Positions 32,782-41,822 of a stretch of 64,000 nt of DNA are shown in pieces. Under the pieces are notes generated by a model. The model was given only the letters and a program-made list of their open reading frames with translations, made no database searches and was not told the DNA's origin. Each line of letters begins with the position of its first letter. The first letter of the stretch is position 1. Both the position numbers and the translations under genes were made by a program. Source of the stretch: Thiobacillus sp. (GTDB taxonomy: Bacteria > Pseudomonadota > Gammaproteobacteria > Burkholderiales > Thiobacillaceae); the NCBI GenBank assembly GCA_011391285.1, contig JAABQU010000111.1:62001-126000 (forward strand), given 5' to 3'.

Positions 32782-33627
32782 CTACCGGCGCGCGGGCGGC
32801 GGCAAAAAGGAATCGAACAGGCGGGCCGCGTTGTCGTGCAGCAGATTGTCTTTCAAGGGCTGCGGCAACGGATCGACCCAGCCCCGGATTTGGGTCACCA
32901 CGGCTTCGTAGTGCTGCCAGCGGTCGACGCTGAAGGTGTCCACCGCCACCACGAAGCGGCCCGGATGGCGCTCGAACAGCGCGCGCCATTCGGGCAGCAG
33001 CATGCCGCCCGGCGCGATGCGCTCGTCGCGCACCGACGTGTCGATCCACAGTCCCGGAAAACGCTCCAGCATCGCAGCCAGCGCATCGGGTTCCGGCTGC
33101 GTGCCGAGATGCGCCCATAGCACCCGCACCCTGGGCGCGATGGAAAACGCCTGCGCGACCACTTCGGCGTCACCGTGAATCATCAGCACCAGATCGCGCG
33201 CCGCCGCCAGCCGCACCAGTTGCGCAAACACCGGCTGCTGCGCGTCGTGCGCAAACAGGTGTAGTTCGCCGAGGCCGGCCCACTTTCCACGCTGCAGCTG
33301 CGCCGCTACCCGTGCCGGCAGGTCCGCATCGTGCACCCAGTTGCCCTTGTGCCGATCCGATTCGTACACCCCGAGCAGGGGAATCACCCGATCGGGTGCG
33401 TGCCGATAGAGGGCTTGGGTCAGATCCGGCGGCGAACTCGTTACCACCAGTTGGCGCACACCGGCGGCATCGAGCGTGGCCAGGATGGCGGCAGGCGTAA
33501 AAGCGGCGGCATCGGGTGCGGAGTAGTGCGCGTGGGCGTCGATCATCGGGGGCAGGGGATCGGCGGCAACGCCTGCGGTGGGCAGACATCCCAGCATGGA
33601 AAGAAGTACGAGAACGCGTTGCATCAT
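32782..33627 (-). CDS. Exported TatD/amidohydrolase-like metal-dependent hydrolase
   Basis: 281 aa. N-terminal signal peptide (LVLLSMLGCLPTAGVAA) then a TIM-barrel hydrolase with a full set of metal ligands: IDAHAHY (HxH), Glu in GLGELHLF, His in MIHGDAE, His in LWAHLG and Asp in VAVDTFS. This resembles amidohydrolase 2/TatD proteins, but an exported form is unusual. The ATG overlaps the stop of the DsbA-like gene (ATGA). The substrate is unknown. The Cys in the signal region could be read as a lipobox (MLGC), so it might be a lipoprotein instead. Confidence 0.82.
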   Translation of the reverse strand: MMQRVLVLLSMLGCLPTAGVAADPLPPMIDAHAHYSAPDAAAFTPAAILATLDAAGVRQLVVTSSPPDLTQALYRHAPDRVIPLLGVYESDRHKGNWVHDADLPARVAAQLQRGKWAGLGELHLFAHDAQQPVFAQLVRLAAARDLVLMIHGDAEVVAQAFSIAPRVRVLWAHLGTQPEPDALAAMLERFPGLWIDTSVRDERIAPGGMLLPEWRALFERHPGRFVVAVDTFSVDRWQHYEAVVTQIRGWVDPLPQPLKDNLLHDNAARLFDSFLPPPARR

Positions 33628-34244
33628 GCAGCCAGGCACGCATCGATGGCCGCGCGCACCGTGTCCAGCGGCTGGCAGCCGTTGCAGACCGGATGCAGTT
33701 GCGTGCCCTGCTGCAGGATCAGCGCGGGAAAGCCGCGCACGCCGGCCTGACGCGCGTGCTTGAAATGCGCCTGGGTTTTGGCGCGGGCGGTGTCGCTGTC
33801 GAATGCCCGCAGAAATGCATCCCTGTCGACGCCGAGCTCTGCCGCCAGATCGGCCAGCACGCCGGCTTGCGTGACGTCGCGCGCCTCGGCATAGAACGCA
33901 TGCTGGATCGCCTTGAACAGCGGAAAGATCCGCGCGGGATCGATGCCGCCCACCGTCACCACCGCGCGGCAGGCGGGTTCGGTGTCGTACACGAAGCCTT
34001 GCGGCAGCGCCTTCTCGAAACGGAAGGGCTGGCCGGTGCGGGCGTGCACCTGGTGCCAGTGATGGAGTGTTTCTTCCCGCCCGGCGTCCGACATCGGCGC
34101 GGTTTCGTGCCGCAGGCCGCCCAGCACCAGCGCGATCTTCATGCGGTCGCGGTAGGTGTCGCGCAGGGTTTCGATCACCGGCGAAAAGCCCCAGCACCAC
34201 GAACACATCGGGTCGGCGAAATACCAGAGCAGGGGCGCGTTCAT
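33624..34244 (-). CDS. DsbA-family (FrnE-like) thiol oxidoreductase
   Basis: 206-aa thioredoxin-fold protein with the CxxC motif CSWC in WYFADPMCSWCWGF near the N-terminus, a helical insertion, and cis-Pro-type segment GVRGFPALILQQG. No signal peptide, so it is expected in the cytoplasm, like FrnE/2-hydroxychromene-carboxylate-isomerase relatives. A second Cys pair near the C-terminus (CNGC) is notable and could cycle with the first. Coupled to the exported hydrolase gene. Confidence 0.88.
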   Translation of the reverse strand: MNAPLLWYFADPMCSWCWGFSPVIETLRDTYRDRMKIALVLGGLRHETAPMSDAGREETLHHWHQVHARTGQPFRFEKALPQGFVYDTEPACRAVVTVGGIDPARIFPLFKAIQHAFYAEARDVTQAGVLADLAAELGVDRDAFLRAFDSDTARAKTQAHFKHARQAGVRGFPALILQQGTQLHPVCNGCQPLDTVRAAIDACLAA

Positions 34245-34293
34245 GGGTTGCGGGTGGGGTTTCGAAACGCTTCACAGCATACGCGATCCGGCT

Positions 34294-34467
34294 TCAGGGC
34301 TTGGCCGTGTCGTCCGGCTTGGGTGGAGTGTCGTCGTCCATGATGACGCTGTGCCCGGGGCCTTCGAGGTCGTCGAACTGCCCGCTCTTGGCCGCCCACA
34401 GCATGATCCAGGCGATGACGCCGACGATGACGAGGCTGAGGGGGATGAGCAGGATCAGGATGTCCAT
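34294..34467 (-). CDS. ccoS: Cbb3-type oxidase assembly protein CcoS
   Basis: 57-aa single-span protein: membrane helix ILILLIPLSLVIVGVIAW, then WAAKSGQFDDLEGPGHSVI, the family hallmark, and a short acidic tail. CcoS is needed to insert cofactors into the cbb3 oxidase. It is 2 nt downstream of ccoI. Confidence 0.95.
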   Translation of the reverse strand: MDILILLIPLSLVIVGVIAWIMLWAAKSGQFDDLEGPGHSVIMDDDTPPKPDDTAKP

Positions 34468-34469
34468 GG

Positions 34470-36974
34470 CTAGCGGCTCGTGGCGAGCGCCGGACGCGCA
34501 ACAGCTGCGGCGGTGTCGGCGTTCTGTTTGAAATCGGAGAGCCGCAGCGCATTCAGCACCACCAGCAGCGAACTCGCCGACATGCCGATGCCGGCGATCC
34601 ACGGCGTGACGTAGCCCAGCGCGGCGGCGGGGATGGCGATGAGGTTGTAGCCGAGCGCCCAGCCGAGGTTCTGGCGAATGATGCGCTGCGTCTTGCGGGC
34701 GAGCGCGACGCCTTCGGCCAGGGTGGCCAGGCGACTGCCGAGCATCACCATGTCGGCGGCGGCCTGCGCGACGTCGGCACCTTCGCCCATGGCGATCGAC
34801 ACCTGCGCGCCGGCCAGCACCGGGGCGTCGTTGATGCCGTCGCCCACCATGGCGACGATGCGGCCTTGCTGCTGCAGCGCCTTGACGTAGGCGAGCTTGT
34901 CTTCCGGTAGTGCGCCGGCGTGCCATTCGTCGATGCCGAGTTGCTGCGCCACTGCCTTCACCGCAGGCTCGGCGTCGCCCGACAGCAGGTGCAAGCGCAC
35001 GCCCAGTTCCTGCAGCGCGGCCAGTGCAGCGGGGGCATCCGCGCGAATCGTGTCGGCCAGCGCGAACCAGGCGAGGGTTTCGTTGCCTTGTGCCAGCGCC
35101 ACCCAGCTCGCGTGCGCACTTTCCGGGCGCTCGCCGCCATCGGATTCCGGCGGGGTCTGGCCGGCGGCAGCGTAGCGCGGTGAACCCAGGCGATAGATCT
35201 GGCCGTCGATCGAACCTTCGACGCCACGTCCCGGGGTGTTGCGGACATCGCTGGCGGTGAGGCTTGCCGATCCGGTTTCGCGCAGGGCGCGCGCGATGGG
35301 ATGCTCGGATCCCGCTTCCAGCGCGGCGGCGATCCGGCTGACTTCTTCGACACTGCGCCCGCCCAGCGGAACCACGCGGCGCACGGACAGGCGGCCGTGG
35401 GTGAGCGTGCCGGTCTTGTCGAACACCAGGTCGGTCGCGCGCGCCAGGGTCTCCAGCGCGTGGCCGCGCGTGGTCAAGAGGCCCAATCTTGTCAGCCGCC
35501 CGGTGGCGGTGGTCAGCGCGGCGGGGGTGGCGAGCCCGAGCGCGCAGGGGCAAGTGACGACCAGGATCGACACCACGATCCACAGGGTGCGTGACGGATC
35601 GATGAGATACCACGCCAGGCCGACGAAAAACGTGATCACCAGCAGCAGGCCGACGAACCAGGCGGCGGCGCGGTCGGCCAGTTGGCCGATGCGCGGCTTC
35701 TCGCTTTGCGCGCGGTCGAGCAGACGCACGATGGAGGCCAGCCGCGTGTCGGCGCCGAGCTTGTCGACGCGCACCACCAGGGGGCTCGCCTGATTGAGGC
35801 TGCCGCCGACCACTTTGGCATGCACGCTCTTCGAGACCGGCAGCGATTCGCCGGTGAGCATCGCCTCGCTCACGGCGCTGTCGCCCTCGACCACCTCGCC
35901 GTCGGCGGGCAGCGTCTCGCCCGGGCGCACCAGCACGTGGTCACCCACCGCGAGGCGCGCCACCGGTACCTGCTCCTCGTCGCGCGCCGGCCAGTTGGGC
36001 AGCCGCGTGGTGGCGGCGGGGATGAGCTTGACCAGTTCCTCGACCGCGGCGCCGGCTCTGCGTCGCGCGTTCATTTCGAGGAAGCGCCCGGTTAGGAGCA
36101 GGAAAACGAACATGGTGACCGAGTCGTAATACACCTCGCCGTGTCCGGAAAAGGTGCTGTAGACGCTGGCGATGAAGGCGGTGCCCACGCCCAGCGCCAC
36201 CGGCACATCCATCCCCAGCATGCGGCGCTTGACGTCGCGCCAGGCGCCGATGAAGAACGGCCACGCCGAATAGCCCACCACCGGAATCGTGAGAATCAGG
36301 CTAGCCCAGCTCATCAGCAGCCGGATCTCGTCGGTCATGTCGGTCGCGGTGTAGGTCGGCAGTGCGTACATCATCACCTGCATCATGCCGAGTCCGGCGA
36401 TGGCCAGCCGCTTGATCGCGGTGTTGCGCTCGCGCCGGTGGATGTCGTCGGAGCGGCCGGGGTCGAACGGGTGGGCGATGTAGCCGATGTCGGACACGGC
36501 TTTCAGGATCGCCGACAGCTGGATGCGGCTGTTGTCCCAGCGCACCCGCGCACGTCGCGTGGCGTAGTTGATCTCGACCGACAGCACGCCGGGCAGCCCG
36601 GCGATGTGGCGCTCGTTGAGCCAGATGCATGCGGCGCAGACGATGTTTTCCAGGATCAGCGCGGCTTCGCGGATGTTTTCCGCTTCCACCCGCACGAAGC
36701 TTTCCTGGATTTCCGGCAGGTCGTACAGGCCCAGCTGCGCCAGCTCGGCCTCGGCCTGCTGGGGCGTGGCGGGCAGCGCGGTGCGGTGGGTGTAGTAGGC
36801 GCCCTGGCCGCTGTCGATGATGGTCTGCGCCACCGCCTGGCAGCCGCGGCAGCAGGCCTGTTTGGTCTGGTTTTCGAACTGGATGGGGTAGTGAGCGCCG
36901 TCCGGCACCGGCAGGCCGCAATGAAAGCAGCCAGAAAAAGACGGGACGTCCGTGAGCCCAGGAGAGTTGCTCAC
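34470..36974 (-). CDS. ccoI: Copper-translocating P-type ATPase for cbb3 oxidase (CcoI/FixI)
   Basis: Exports Cu for cbb3 cytochrome oxidase assembly. N-terminal Cys-rich region (CFHCGLPVPDG, CCRGCQAV) and metal-binding CAAC precede the membrane domain with CPC (VVTCPCALGLATPAALT), phosphorylation site DKTGTLTHG, and VGDGINDAPVLAGA. I chose GTG 36974 (834 aa, preceded by GGGGCGATTC) because the upstream residues to ATG 37085 show no homology. The structural genes ccoNOPQ and ccoG/H are not in the window. Confidence 0.95.
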   Translation of the reverse strand: MSNSPGLTDVPSFSGCFHCGLPVPDGAHYPIQFENQTKQACCRGCQAVAQTIIDSGQGAYYTHRTALPATPQQAEAELAQLGLYDLPEIQESFVRVEAENIREAALILENIVCAACIWLNERHIAGLPGVLSVEINYATRRARVRWDNSRIQLSAILKAVSDIGYIAHPFDPGRSDDIHRRERNTAIKRLAIAGLGMMQVMMYALPTYTATDMTDEIRLLMSWASLILTIPVVGYSAWPFFIGAWRDVKRRMLGMDVPVALGVGTAFIASVYSTFSGHGEVYYDSVTMFVFLLLTGRFLEMNARRRAGAAVEELVKLIPAATTRLPNWPARDEEQVPVARLAVGDHVLVRPGETLPADGEVVEGDSAVSEAMLTGESLPVSKSVHAKVVGGSLNQASPLVVRVDKLGADTRLASIVRLLDRAQSEKPRIGQLADRAAAWFVGLLLVITFFVGLAWYLIDPSRTLWIVVSILVVTCPCALGLATPAALTTATGRLTRLGLLTTRGHALETLARATDLVFDKTGTLTHGRLSVRRVVPLGGRSVEEVSRIAAALEAGSEHPIARALRETGSASLTASDVRNTPGRGVEGSIDGQIYRLGSPRYAAAGQTPPESDGGERPESAHASWVALAQGNETLAWFALADTIRADAPAALAALQELGVRLHLLSGDAEPAVKAVAQQLGIDEWHAGALPEDKLAYVKALQQQGRIVAMVGDGINDAPVLAGAQVSIAMGEGADVAQAAADMVMLGSRLATLAEGVALARKTQRIIRQNLGWALGYNLIAIPAAALGYVTPWIAGIGMSASSLLVVLNALRLSDFKQNADTAAAVARPALATSR

Positions 36975-37387
36975 GAATCGCCCCGCAAAAAGGCACCTGT
37001 CGGCAAGCCCGGGAGAGAGGTCGGACACACCGCCGGCGTCAGGTACAGCTTTTCCGCAAGATCCGCGACCGCCAACCCGGACCATGGGATGGATGGCCGG
37101 TCCGGCAAGCCTGACGCCGCTACTTGTGGCTTAAGCGTCGATGCGGATGGTGTTGACGTCGTATTGGATAAAAGCATTCTTCCTACTGCAATGTCCCGGC
37201 TTGAATTGCGTCACGATGGGGTTCACCCGGCGCCAAACCGCAAAACGGCATTATACGAAGCGAGACACGTAAAGCCCTGCGCTTCCCGATGACCGTGTCG
37301 ATTGTTCAATAGCAGTATTGAAGATGTGCTTATCATAATATGACCCGGCTGCCGGATGCAAGCTGGCCAATCCGCTACCATTCAGGC
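36975..37387. other. Divergent ccoI/aat intergenic region with a possibly structured ccoI leader
   Basis: About 410 bp. For ccoI (−) there is a TATAAT at 37250-37255, giving a leader near 270 nt if GTG 36974 is right. Within it GGCGTCAGG (37035-37043) pairs with CCTGACGCC (37110-37118), a 9-bp long-range stem. A palindrome lies at 37305-37322. No FNR/ANR box (TTGAT-N4-ATCAA) was seen, and no small gene is convincing. Confidence 0.5.
37305..37322. promoter_or_regulatory. Palindromic operator candidate
   Basis: TTCAATAGCAGTATTGAA: perfect 7-bp arms around a 4-nt spacer in an AT-rich island. It is centred about 70 bp upstream of the predicted ccoI transcript start, a typical activator position, and about 75 bp before the aat ATG. 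Confidence 0.45.
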
Positions 37388-38074
37388 ATGAATGAGCACG
37401 CGCATAACGCCTCTTTCTTTCCCCCGGTCGAAAAGGCACTTGCCGACCCCAATGGCCTGCTGGCGATGGGAGGTGATCTGTCGCTCGAATGTCTGCTGGA
37501 TGCCTATCGCCACGGCATCTTTCCCTGGTTCAATCCAGGCGAACCCATCCTGTGGTGGAGTCCCGACCCGCGCATGGTGCTGGTGCCGGGCGAAATCCGC
37601 GTCACCCGTTCGCTCGCCAAGCGCATCCGCAACGCCGGCTTCGATGTGCGCGTCGACACCGCGTTTGTCGACGTCATGCGTGCCTGCGCCGAGCCGCGAG
37701 CGGATGCGGGCGGCACCTGGATTTCCCCCGCCATGGTTGCGGCCTACACGCGCCTGCTCGATGCGGGCTACGCCCATTCGGTCGAAACCTGGAGGGAGGG
37801 CAAACTGGTCGGTGGACTCTACGGCGTGGCGATTGGCCGCATGTTCTATGGCGAGTCGATGTTCAGCCGCGAACCCGACGCCTCCAAGGTGGCGCTGGTG
37901 CGGCTGGCGCGGCAGTTGCAGCAGTGGGGGTTCGGCCTGATCGACTGTCAGATGGAGACCGCACACCTCGCCAGCCTGGGTGCGCGAACCCTGCCGCGTA
38001 CCGCATTCAAGGAAAGACTGACGGAATTGGTAAAATTGCCACATCGGCCCGGCCCCTGGACGTTTGACCTCTGA
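37388..38074 (+). CDS. aat: Leucyl/phenylalanyl-tRNA--protein transferase
   Basis: N-degron pathway: adds Leu or Phe to proteins with N-terminal Arg or Lys, for ClpS/ClpAP decay. Core motifs: NGLLAMGGDLS, YRHGIFPWFNPGEPILWWSP, SVETWREGKLVGGLYGVAIG and FYGESMFSREPDASK. I used ATG 37388 (228 aa); ATG 37340 would add 16 residues but lies within the predicted promoter area and has no ribosome-binding site. Followed after 3 nt by bpt. Confidence 0.95.
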   Translation: MNEHAHNASFFPPVEKALADPNGLLAMGGDLSLECLLDAYRHGIFPWFNPGEPILWWSPDPRMVLVPGEIRVTRSLAKRIRNAGFDVRVDTAFVDVMRACAEPRADAGGTWISPAMVAAYTRLLDAGYAHSVETWREGKLVGGLYGVAIGRMFYGESMFSREPDASKVALVRLARQLQQWGFGLIDCQMETAHLASLGARTLPRTAFKERLTELVKLPHRPGPWTFDL

Positions 38075-38077
38075 TCA

Positions 38078-38800
38078 ATGCACCCGACTGAACCTCCTTT
38101 CCAGCGTATCCAGTTTTATCTGACCGCGCATTACGACTGCAGCTACCTGCCGGGTCAGCAGGCGCGTTCGCAGGTCGCCACCCCCACCCATCTGATCGAT
38201 GGCGATGCCTACAGTGCGCTGATTCGCATCGGGTTTCGCCGCAGCGGCCAGTTCACCTATCGTCCGCACTGCGAGCAATGCCACGCCTGCGTGCCGGTGC
38301 GGGTCGAAGCCGCCCGCTTCGTCCCGAACCGCACCCAGCGCCGCTGCCTCAAGCGCAACCAGCATTTGACCGCGCGTTTTCTGCCGCTGGATTTCAAGGA
38401 ATCGCATTACGAGCTGTATCGAAGCTACCTCGGCAGCCGTCATGCCGGTGGCGGCATGGACCGCGACGGTCCCGACCAGTACACCCAGTTTTTGTTGTCG
38501 TCCAACGTCGACAGCGTGCTGGTCGAATTCCGCGACGGCAATGAAATCGTGATGATCTCGGTCATCGACCAGGTCGATGACGGGATTTCCGCCGTGTATA
38601 CATTCTTCGATCCCGCACGCGACAAGGACAGCCTCGGCGTCTACGGCGTGCTGTGGCAGATCGAACTGGCGAAGCGGCTGGAACTGCCTTATCTCTACCT
38701 CGGCTACTGGATCGCCGAAAGCCGCAAGATGGCCTACAAGAAGCAGTACCCGCCGCTGGAAGGGCTGGTCGACGGCCAGTGGCAGGTGCTCGTCGCATGA
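38078..38800 (+). CDS. bpt: Aspartate/glutamate leucyltransferase (arginyltransferase family)
   Basis: Adds Leu to N-terminal Asp/Glu, making secondary N-degrons. 240 aa, typical Bpt length. N-terminal [15 protein letters not shown] and Cys-rich [13 protein letters not shown], then [18 protein letters not shown], and C-terminal [19 protein letters not shown]. It pairs with aat, so both bacterial N-end-rule transferases are cotranscribed. Overlaps the next gene by ATGA. Confidence 0.95.
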   Translation: MHPTEPPFQRIQFYLTAHYDCSYLPGQQARSQVATPTHLIDGDAYSALIRIGFRRSGQFTYRPHCEQCHACVPVRVEAARFVPNRTQRRCLKRNQHLTARFLPLDFKESHYELYRSYLGSRHAGGGMDRDGPDQYTQFLLSSNVDSVLVEFRDGNEIVMISVIDQVDDGISAVYTFFDPARDKDSLGVYGVLWQIELAKRLELPYLYLGYWIAESRKMAYKKQYPPLEGLVDGQWQVLVA

Positions 38801-39654
38801 AGCTGTGGGCGCTTGTCGCCGTGCTGGCAACGCTGCAGGGCTGTGCGCTGACCGTGAGCCACCCGCGCGCGCTGAAGCCGCTTGAAAACTTTGTTCCCCT
38901 GGCAAGCGACACGCGGGTGTGGGTCGAGCCGGGGTTTGAAGCCTACGGCGCGCGCGTTGCTGAGGCACTGCCGGATGCCATCGCACAGGTCGAGGCGGCG
39001 CATTACCTGCCCTTCGTCCGCCCGCCGCGCGTTCACGTGTGCGGCAGCGAGGCCTGTTTCAGGCGTTATGTGCTGACGCCGAAACTGTCGGCCGCGGTCA
39101 TCCCCGACAACCGCCTCATCTTGTCGCCCAATCTCGACGGCCGCGAAAAGCGTCGCCTGCCCGTCCTGCTGACGCACGAACTCGCGCACCTGCATCTGGG
39201 CCAGCGCATCGGCCACTATCACAGCACCCTGCCGGTCTGGTTCCATGAAGGCTGGGCCTCGCTGACGGCCGATGGCGGCGGCGCCGAATACGCGACCGAT
39301 GCCCAGGCCTACGCGGCCATCCGTGCCGGCCGGCGGGTCAATCTCGGCGCACACGACACGCCCGACAAACGCCACCGTGCGGACGCATCCGGACTCAGCA
39401 TCCACGAGTTCTACCGTCAGTCCATGTTGCTGGTCGGCTGGCTGCGTGCGCAGGACGAAGCGCGTTTCCGCGAACTGGTCCTGGCGGTACAGGCCGATGC
39501 CGATTTCGAGCTGGCCTTCTGGAATCTCTACGGCCAGGCGCCGGCCACCCGCCTGGGCGGATTTTTCGAAGGCGCGCTGAGCGAAACGACCGCATCCAAC
39601 GATAATCAGGCGGTCCAGGCCGCACCCGAAAAACCCGAAACCACCTCACCATGA
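38797..39654 (+). CDS. Putative lipoprotein zinc metallopeptidase
   Basis: 285 aa. Signal peptide with lipobox LQGC (Cys16). A zincin signature HELAH at residues 127-131 is followed 20 residues later by Glu151 in FHEGWASL, the gluzincin arrangement (HExxH...E). The two Cys of VCGSEACF may form a disulfide. It is expected to be an envelope peptidase; the specific family is not recognised. The gene is locked by ATGA overlaps between bpt and thyA, yet is unrelated to either. The C-terminal 30 residues are low complexity (Ala/Glu/Thr/Pro). Confidence 0.8.
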   Translation: MKLWALVAVLATLQGCALTVSHPRALKPLENFVPLASDTRVWVEPGFEAYGARVAEALPDAIAQVEAAHYLPFVRPPRVHVCGSEACFRRYVLTPKLSAAVIPDNRLILSPNLDGREKRRLPVLLTHELAHLHLGQRIGHYHSTLPVWFHEGWASLTADGGGAEYATDAQAYAAIRAGRRVNLGAHDTPDKRHRADASGLSIHEFYRQSMLLVGWLRAQDEARFRELVLAVQADADFELAFWNLYGQAPATRLGGFFEGALSETTASNDNQAVQAAPEKPETTSP

Positions 39655-40445
39655 AACCCTATCTCGACCTGATGCGCCACGTGCTCGAGCACGGCACCCG
39701 AAAAGACGACCGCACCGGAACCGGCACGCTGTCGGTATTCGGCTGGCAGATGCGCTACAACCTCGCCGAAGGCTTTCCGCTCGTCACCACCAAGAAATGC
39801 CATCTGCGCTCGATCATCCACGAACTGCTTTGGTTCTTGCAGGGCGACACCAACATCAAATACCTGAAGGAAAACGGCGTCTCGATCTGGGACGAATGGG
39901 CCGATGAGAACGGCAACCTTGGCCCGGTCTACGGCCACCAGTGGCGCAGCTGGCCGAAGCCCGACGGCGGCACCATCGACCAGATCAGCGAAGTGGTGAA
40001 GACGCTCAAGACCAATCCCGATTCGCGCCGCATCATCGTCTCGGCCTGGAACGTGGCGGATCTGGACAAGATGGCGCTGGCGCCGTGCCACGCCTTCTTC
40101 CAGTTCTACGTCGCCGACGGCAAGCTCTCCTGCCAGCTCTACCAGCGCAGCGCCGATATCTTCCTCGGTGTGCCGTTCAACATCGCAAGCTATGCCCTGC
40201 TGACGCTGATGATGGCGCAGGTGACGGGCCTCAAGCCCGGCGACTTCGTTCACACCCTGGGCGATGCGCACCTGTATCTGAACCACCTCGACCAGACGCG
40301 GGAGCAGCTCTCCCGCGAGCCGCGCCCGCTGCCGACCATGACTTTGAACCCGGACGTGAAAGACATTTTCGGGTTCCGCTTCGAGGACTTCACCTTGAGC
40401 GGCTACGACCCGCACCCGGCAATCAAGGCGCCGGTGGCGGTATGA
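39651..40445 (+). CDS. thyA: Thymidylate synthase
   Basis: dUMP to dTMP using methylene-THF. 264 aa, identical to E. coli ThyA in length. [37 protein letters not shown], catalytic Cys in [32 protein letters not shown]. Overlaps the metallopeptidase gene upstream and folA downstream (both ATGA). Confidence 0.99.
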   Translation: MKPYLDLMRHVLEHGTRKDDRTGTGTLSVFGWQMRYNLAEGFPLVTTKKCHLRSIIHELLWFLQGDTNIKYLKENGVSIWDEWADENGNLGPVYGHQWRSWPKPDGGTIDQISEVVKTLKTNPDSRRIIVSAWNVADLDKMALAPCHAFFQFYVADGKLSCQLYQRSADIFLGVPFNIASYALLTLMMAQVTGLKPGDFVHTLGDAHLYLNHLDQTREQLSREPRPLPTMTLNPDVKDIFGFRFEDFTLSGYDPHPAIKAPVAV

Positions 40446-40945
40446 GCACGGCGAACAGACCCCGCATCAGCGTCATCGCCGCGCTCGCCAAAAACCGCAT
40501 CATCGGCATCGAAAACCGCCTGCCATGGCGGCTGCCGGAAGACCTTGCCCACTTCAAGGCGCTCACCCTCAACCACCCCATCCTCATGGGACGCAAGACC
40601 TTCGAATCGCTTGGCCGCCCGCTGCCCGGACGCACCAACATCGTCATCACCCGCAACGCCCATTACAAGCCGGACGGCTGCCTCGTCGCTGATTCGATTC
40701 CCGCGGCAATTGCCCTGTGTGCAGACGTCGACGAAGTCTTCTTCATCGGCGGCGCCGAGCTCTACGCCCAGGCCATCCCGCTGGCCGACCGCCTGTATCT
40801 GACCGAAGTCGACATCGAAGCCGATGGGGATGCCTGGTTCCCGGACTACGACCGCAGCGCATTCAGGGAAGTCTCGCGCCAGCCGCACACAGGCGAGAAG
40901 GGCGATGCGCTGAGGTTTGACTTTGTGGTGTACGAGCGAGGGTAA
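40442..40945 (+). CDS. folA: Dihydrofolate reductase
   Basis: Regenerates THF consumed by ThyA. 167 aa. [31 protein letters not shown] is split here as [10 protein letters not shown] and [11 protein letters not shown]; the active-site acid is Asp in the latter. [16 protein letters not shown] and [12 protein letters not shown] follow. ATG 40442 overlaps the thyA stop; the longer upstream frame is overlap. Confidence 0.98.
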   Translation: MSTANRPRISVIAALAKNRIIGIENRLPWRLPEDLAHFKALTLNHPILMGRKTFESLGRPLPGRTNIVITRNAHYKPDGCLVADSIPAAIALCADVDEVFFIGGAELYAQAIPLADRLYLTEVDIEADGDAWFPDYDRSAFREVSRQPHTGEKGDALRFDFVVYERG

Positions 40946-41021
40946 GCGGCAGGGGTGTACCCTTCACTTCTATCAACCCGTGCCGCTATTTGACAGACAC
41001 GATCGTGAAGGGAGACAAGCC

Positions 41022-41264
41022 ATGTCAGATATGAGTCCGCTTGAAGAACAGTTTCCTCGCCTGGTGCCGGAGATTCTGGCTGTCTGGGGAACGCCCACGT
41101 GCTTTGAGCAACTGCAGGATTTGCTGGTGGACACCCGGGGCGGCCGCCATGGTTTTCCGGCAGACGTGTATTCCGATTTGTCGCTGTTGCTGACGCTTGT
41201 TCCCAGGCCCAAGGGTCCTTACGACATCTGGGGTGAAGCACCGGATGCGGATAAAAAATCGTGA
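41022..41264 (+). CDS. Small conserved-type hypothetical protein
   Basis: 80-aa acidic protein with no recognised domain. ATG 41022 is preceded by GGGAG at good spacing (41010-41014), which supports it as a real gene; the longer frame from 40917 has no ribosome-binding site. Contains a helical N-terminal half (PLEEQFPRLVPEILAVWG) and FPADVYSDLSLLLTLVP. No membrane segment or signal peptide. Neighbours give no clue. Confidence 0.65.
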   Translation: MSDMSPLEEQFPRLVPEILAVWGTPTCFEQLQDLLVDTRGGRHGFPADVYSDLSLLLTLVPRPKGPYDIWGEAPDADKKS

Positions 41265-41371
41265 AGGATTGACGATTGAATCGACAGGTCGAAGCGTGAT
41301 TTTTTGGAAAGGTGAAGAAAAAAGAGAATGGAAGCTAAAGACAGCACCGCAAGCGTGAAACGGGATGCAGC

Positions 41372-41710
41372 ATGAGCGGTTTGCCCAAATGCCCCCAGTG
41401 CGGTTCGGAATACGCGTATGAAGACGGTGCGATGTATGTGTGCCCGGAATGTGCGCACGAATGGTCCAAGGATGCGGCAGCGAGTGCGGAGGAAGCACGG
41501 CTCGTGCGCGACTCCAACGGCAATGTGCTGCAGGACGGCGACACGGTCACGGTGATCAAGGACCTGAAGGTGAAGGGCGCGTCGCTGGTCGTCAAGGTAG
41601 GGACCAAGGTCAAGAATATCCGCCTCGTCGAAGGCGATCATGACATCGACTGCAAGATCGATGGCATCGGTGCCATGCAGCTGAAATCGGAATTTGTCAG
41701 GAAAGCATAG
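41372..41710 (+). CDS. PhnA/YjdM-type zinc-ribbon protein
   Basis: 112 aa. An N-terminal zinc ribbon [21 protein letters not shown] (Cys pairs 14 residues apart) is followed by the PhnA beta-domain with [20 protein letters not shown] and GVGAMQL-like end ([14 protein letters not shown]). This is the YjdM (former PhnA) family; the phosphonate link is historical and a phosphonoacetate-hydrolase role is not expected. Followed by a terminator. Confidence 0.93.
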   Translation: MSGLPKCPQCGSEYAYEDGAMYVCPECAHEWSKDAAASAEEARLVRDSNGNVLQDGDTVTVIKDLKVKGASLVVKVGTKVKNIRLVEGDHDIDCKIDGIGAMQLKSEFVRKA

Positions 41711-41740
41711 GGCGTTCGGCTTCCGGCTGGATCATCCATC

Positions 41741-41769
41741 AAACGGGGCCGCTGCCCCGTTTTGCTTTT
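41741..41769 (+). terminator. Intrinsic terminator after the yjdM-like gene
   Basis: Stem ACGGGGC (41743-41749)/GCCCCGT (41754-41760), loop CGCT, then TTTGCTTTT. Nearly identical to the terminator at 43371-43395. Confidence 0.85.
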
Positions 41770-41776
41770 GTGTGAG

Positions 41777-41795
41777 CTACGCTGAATAAGCGTAG
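41777..41795. promoter_or_regulatory. Inverted repeat upstream of the aminotransferase gene
   Basis: CTACGCTGAATAAGCGTAG: 7-bp perfect arms, 5-nt loop, 27 nt before the ATG at 41823. It could be an operator or a leader hairpin. Confidence 0.4.
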
Positions 41796-41822
41796 GCACG
41801 ACATGGGTAAAAAGGGAGAGGG

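Noticed and set aside
30421..37085. Longer upstream starts for several − strand genes (panC, folK, ABC ATPase, cyclophilin, hydrolase, ccoI)
   Set aside because: The extensions lie inside neighbouring genes or leaders, have no homology, and the chosen starts form ATGA/TGATG overlaps or have ribosome-binding sites.
36975..37387. FNR/ANR box upstream of ccoI
   Set aside because: No TTGAT-N4-ATCAA match; the palindrome at 37305 has a different core.
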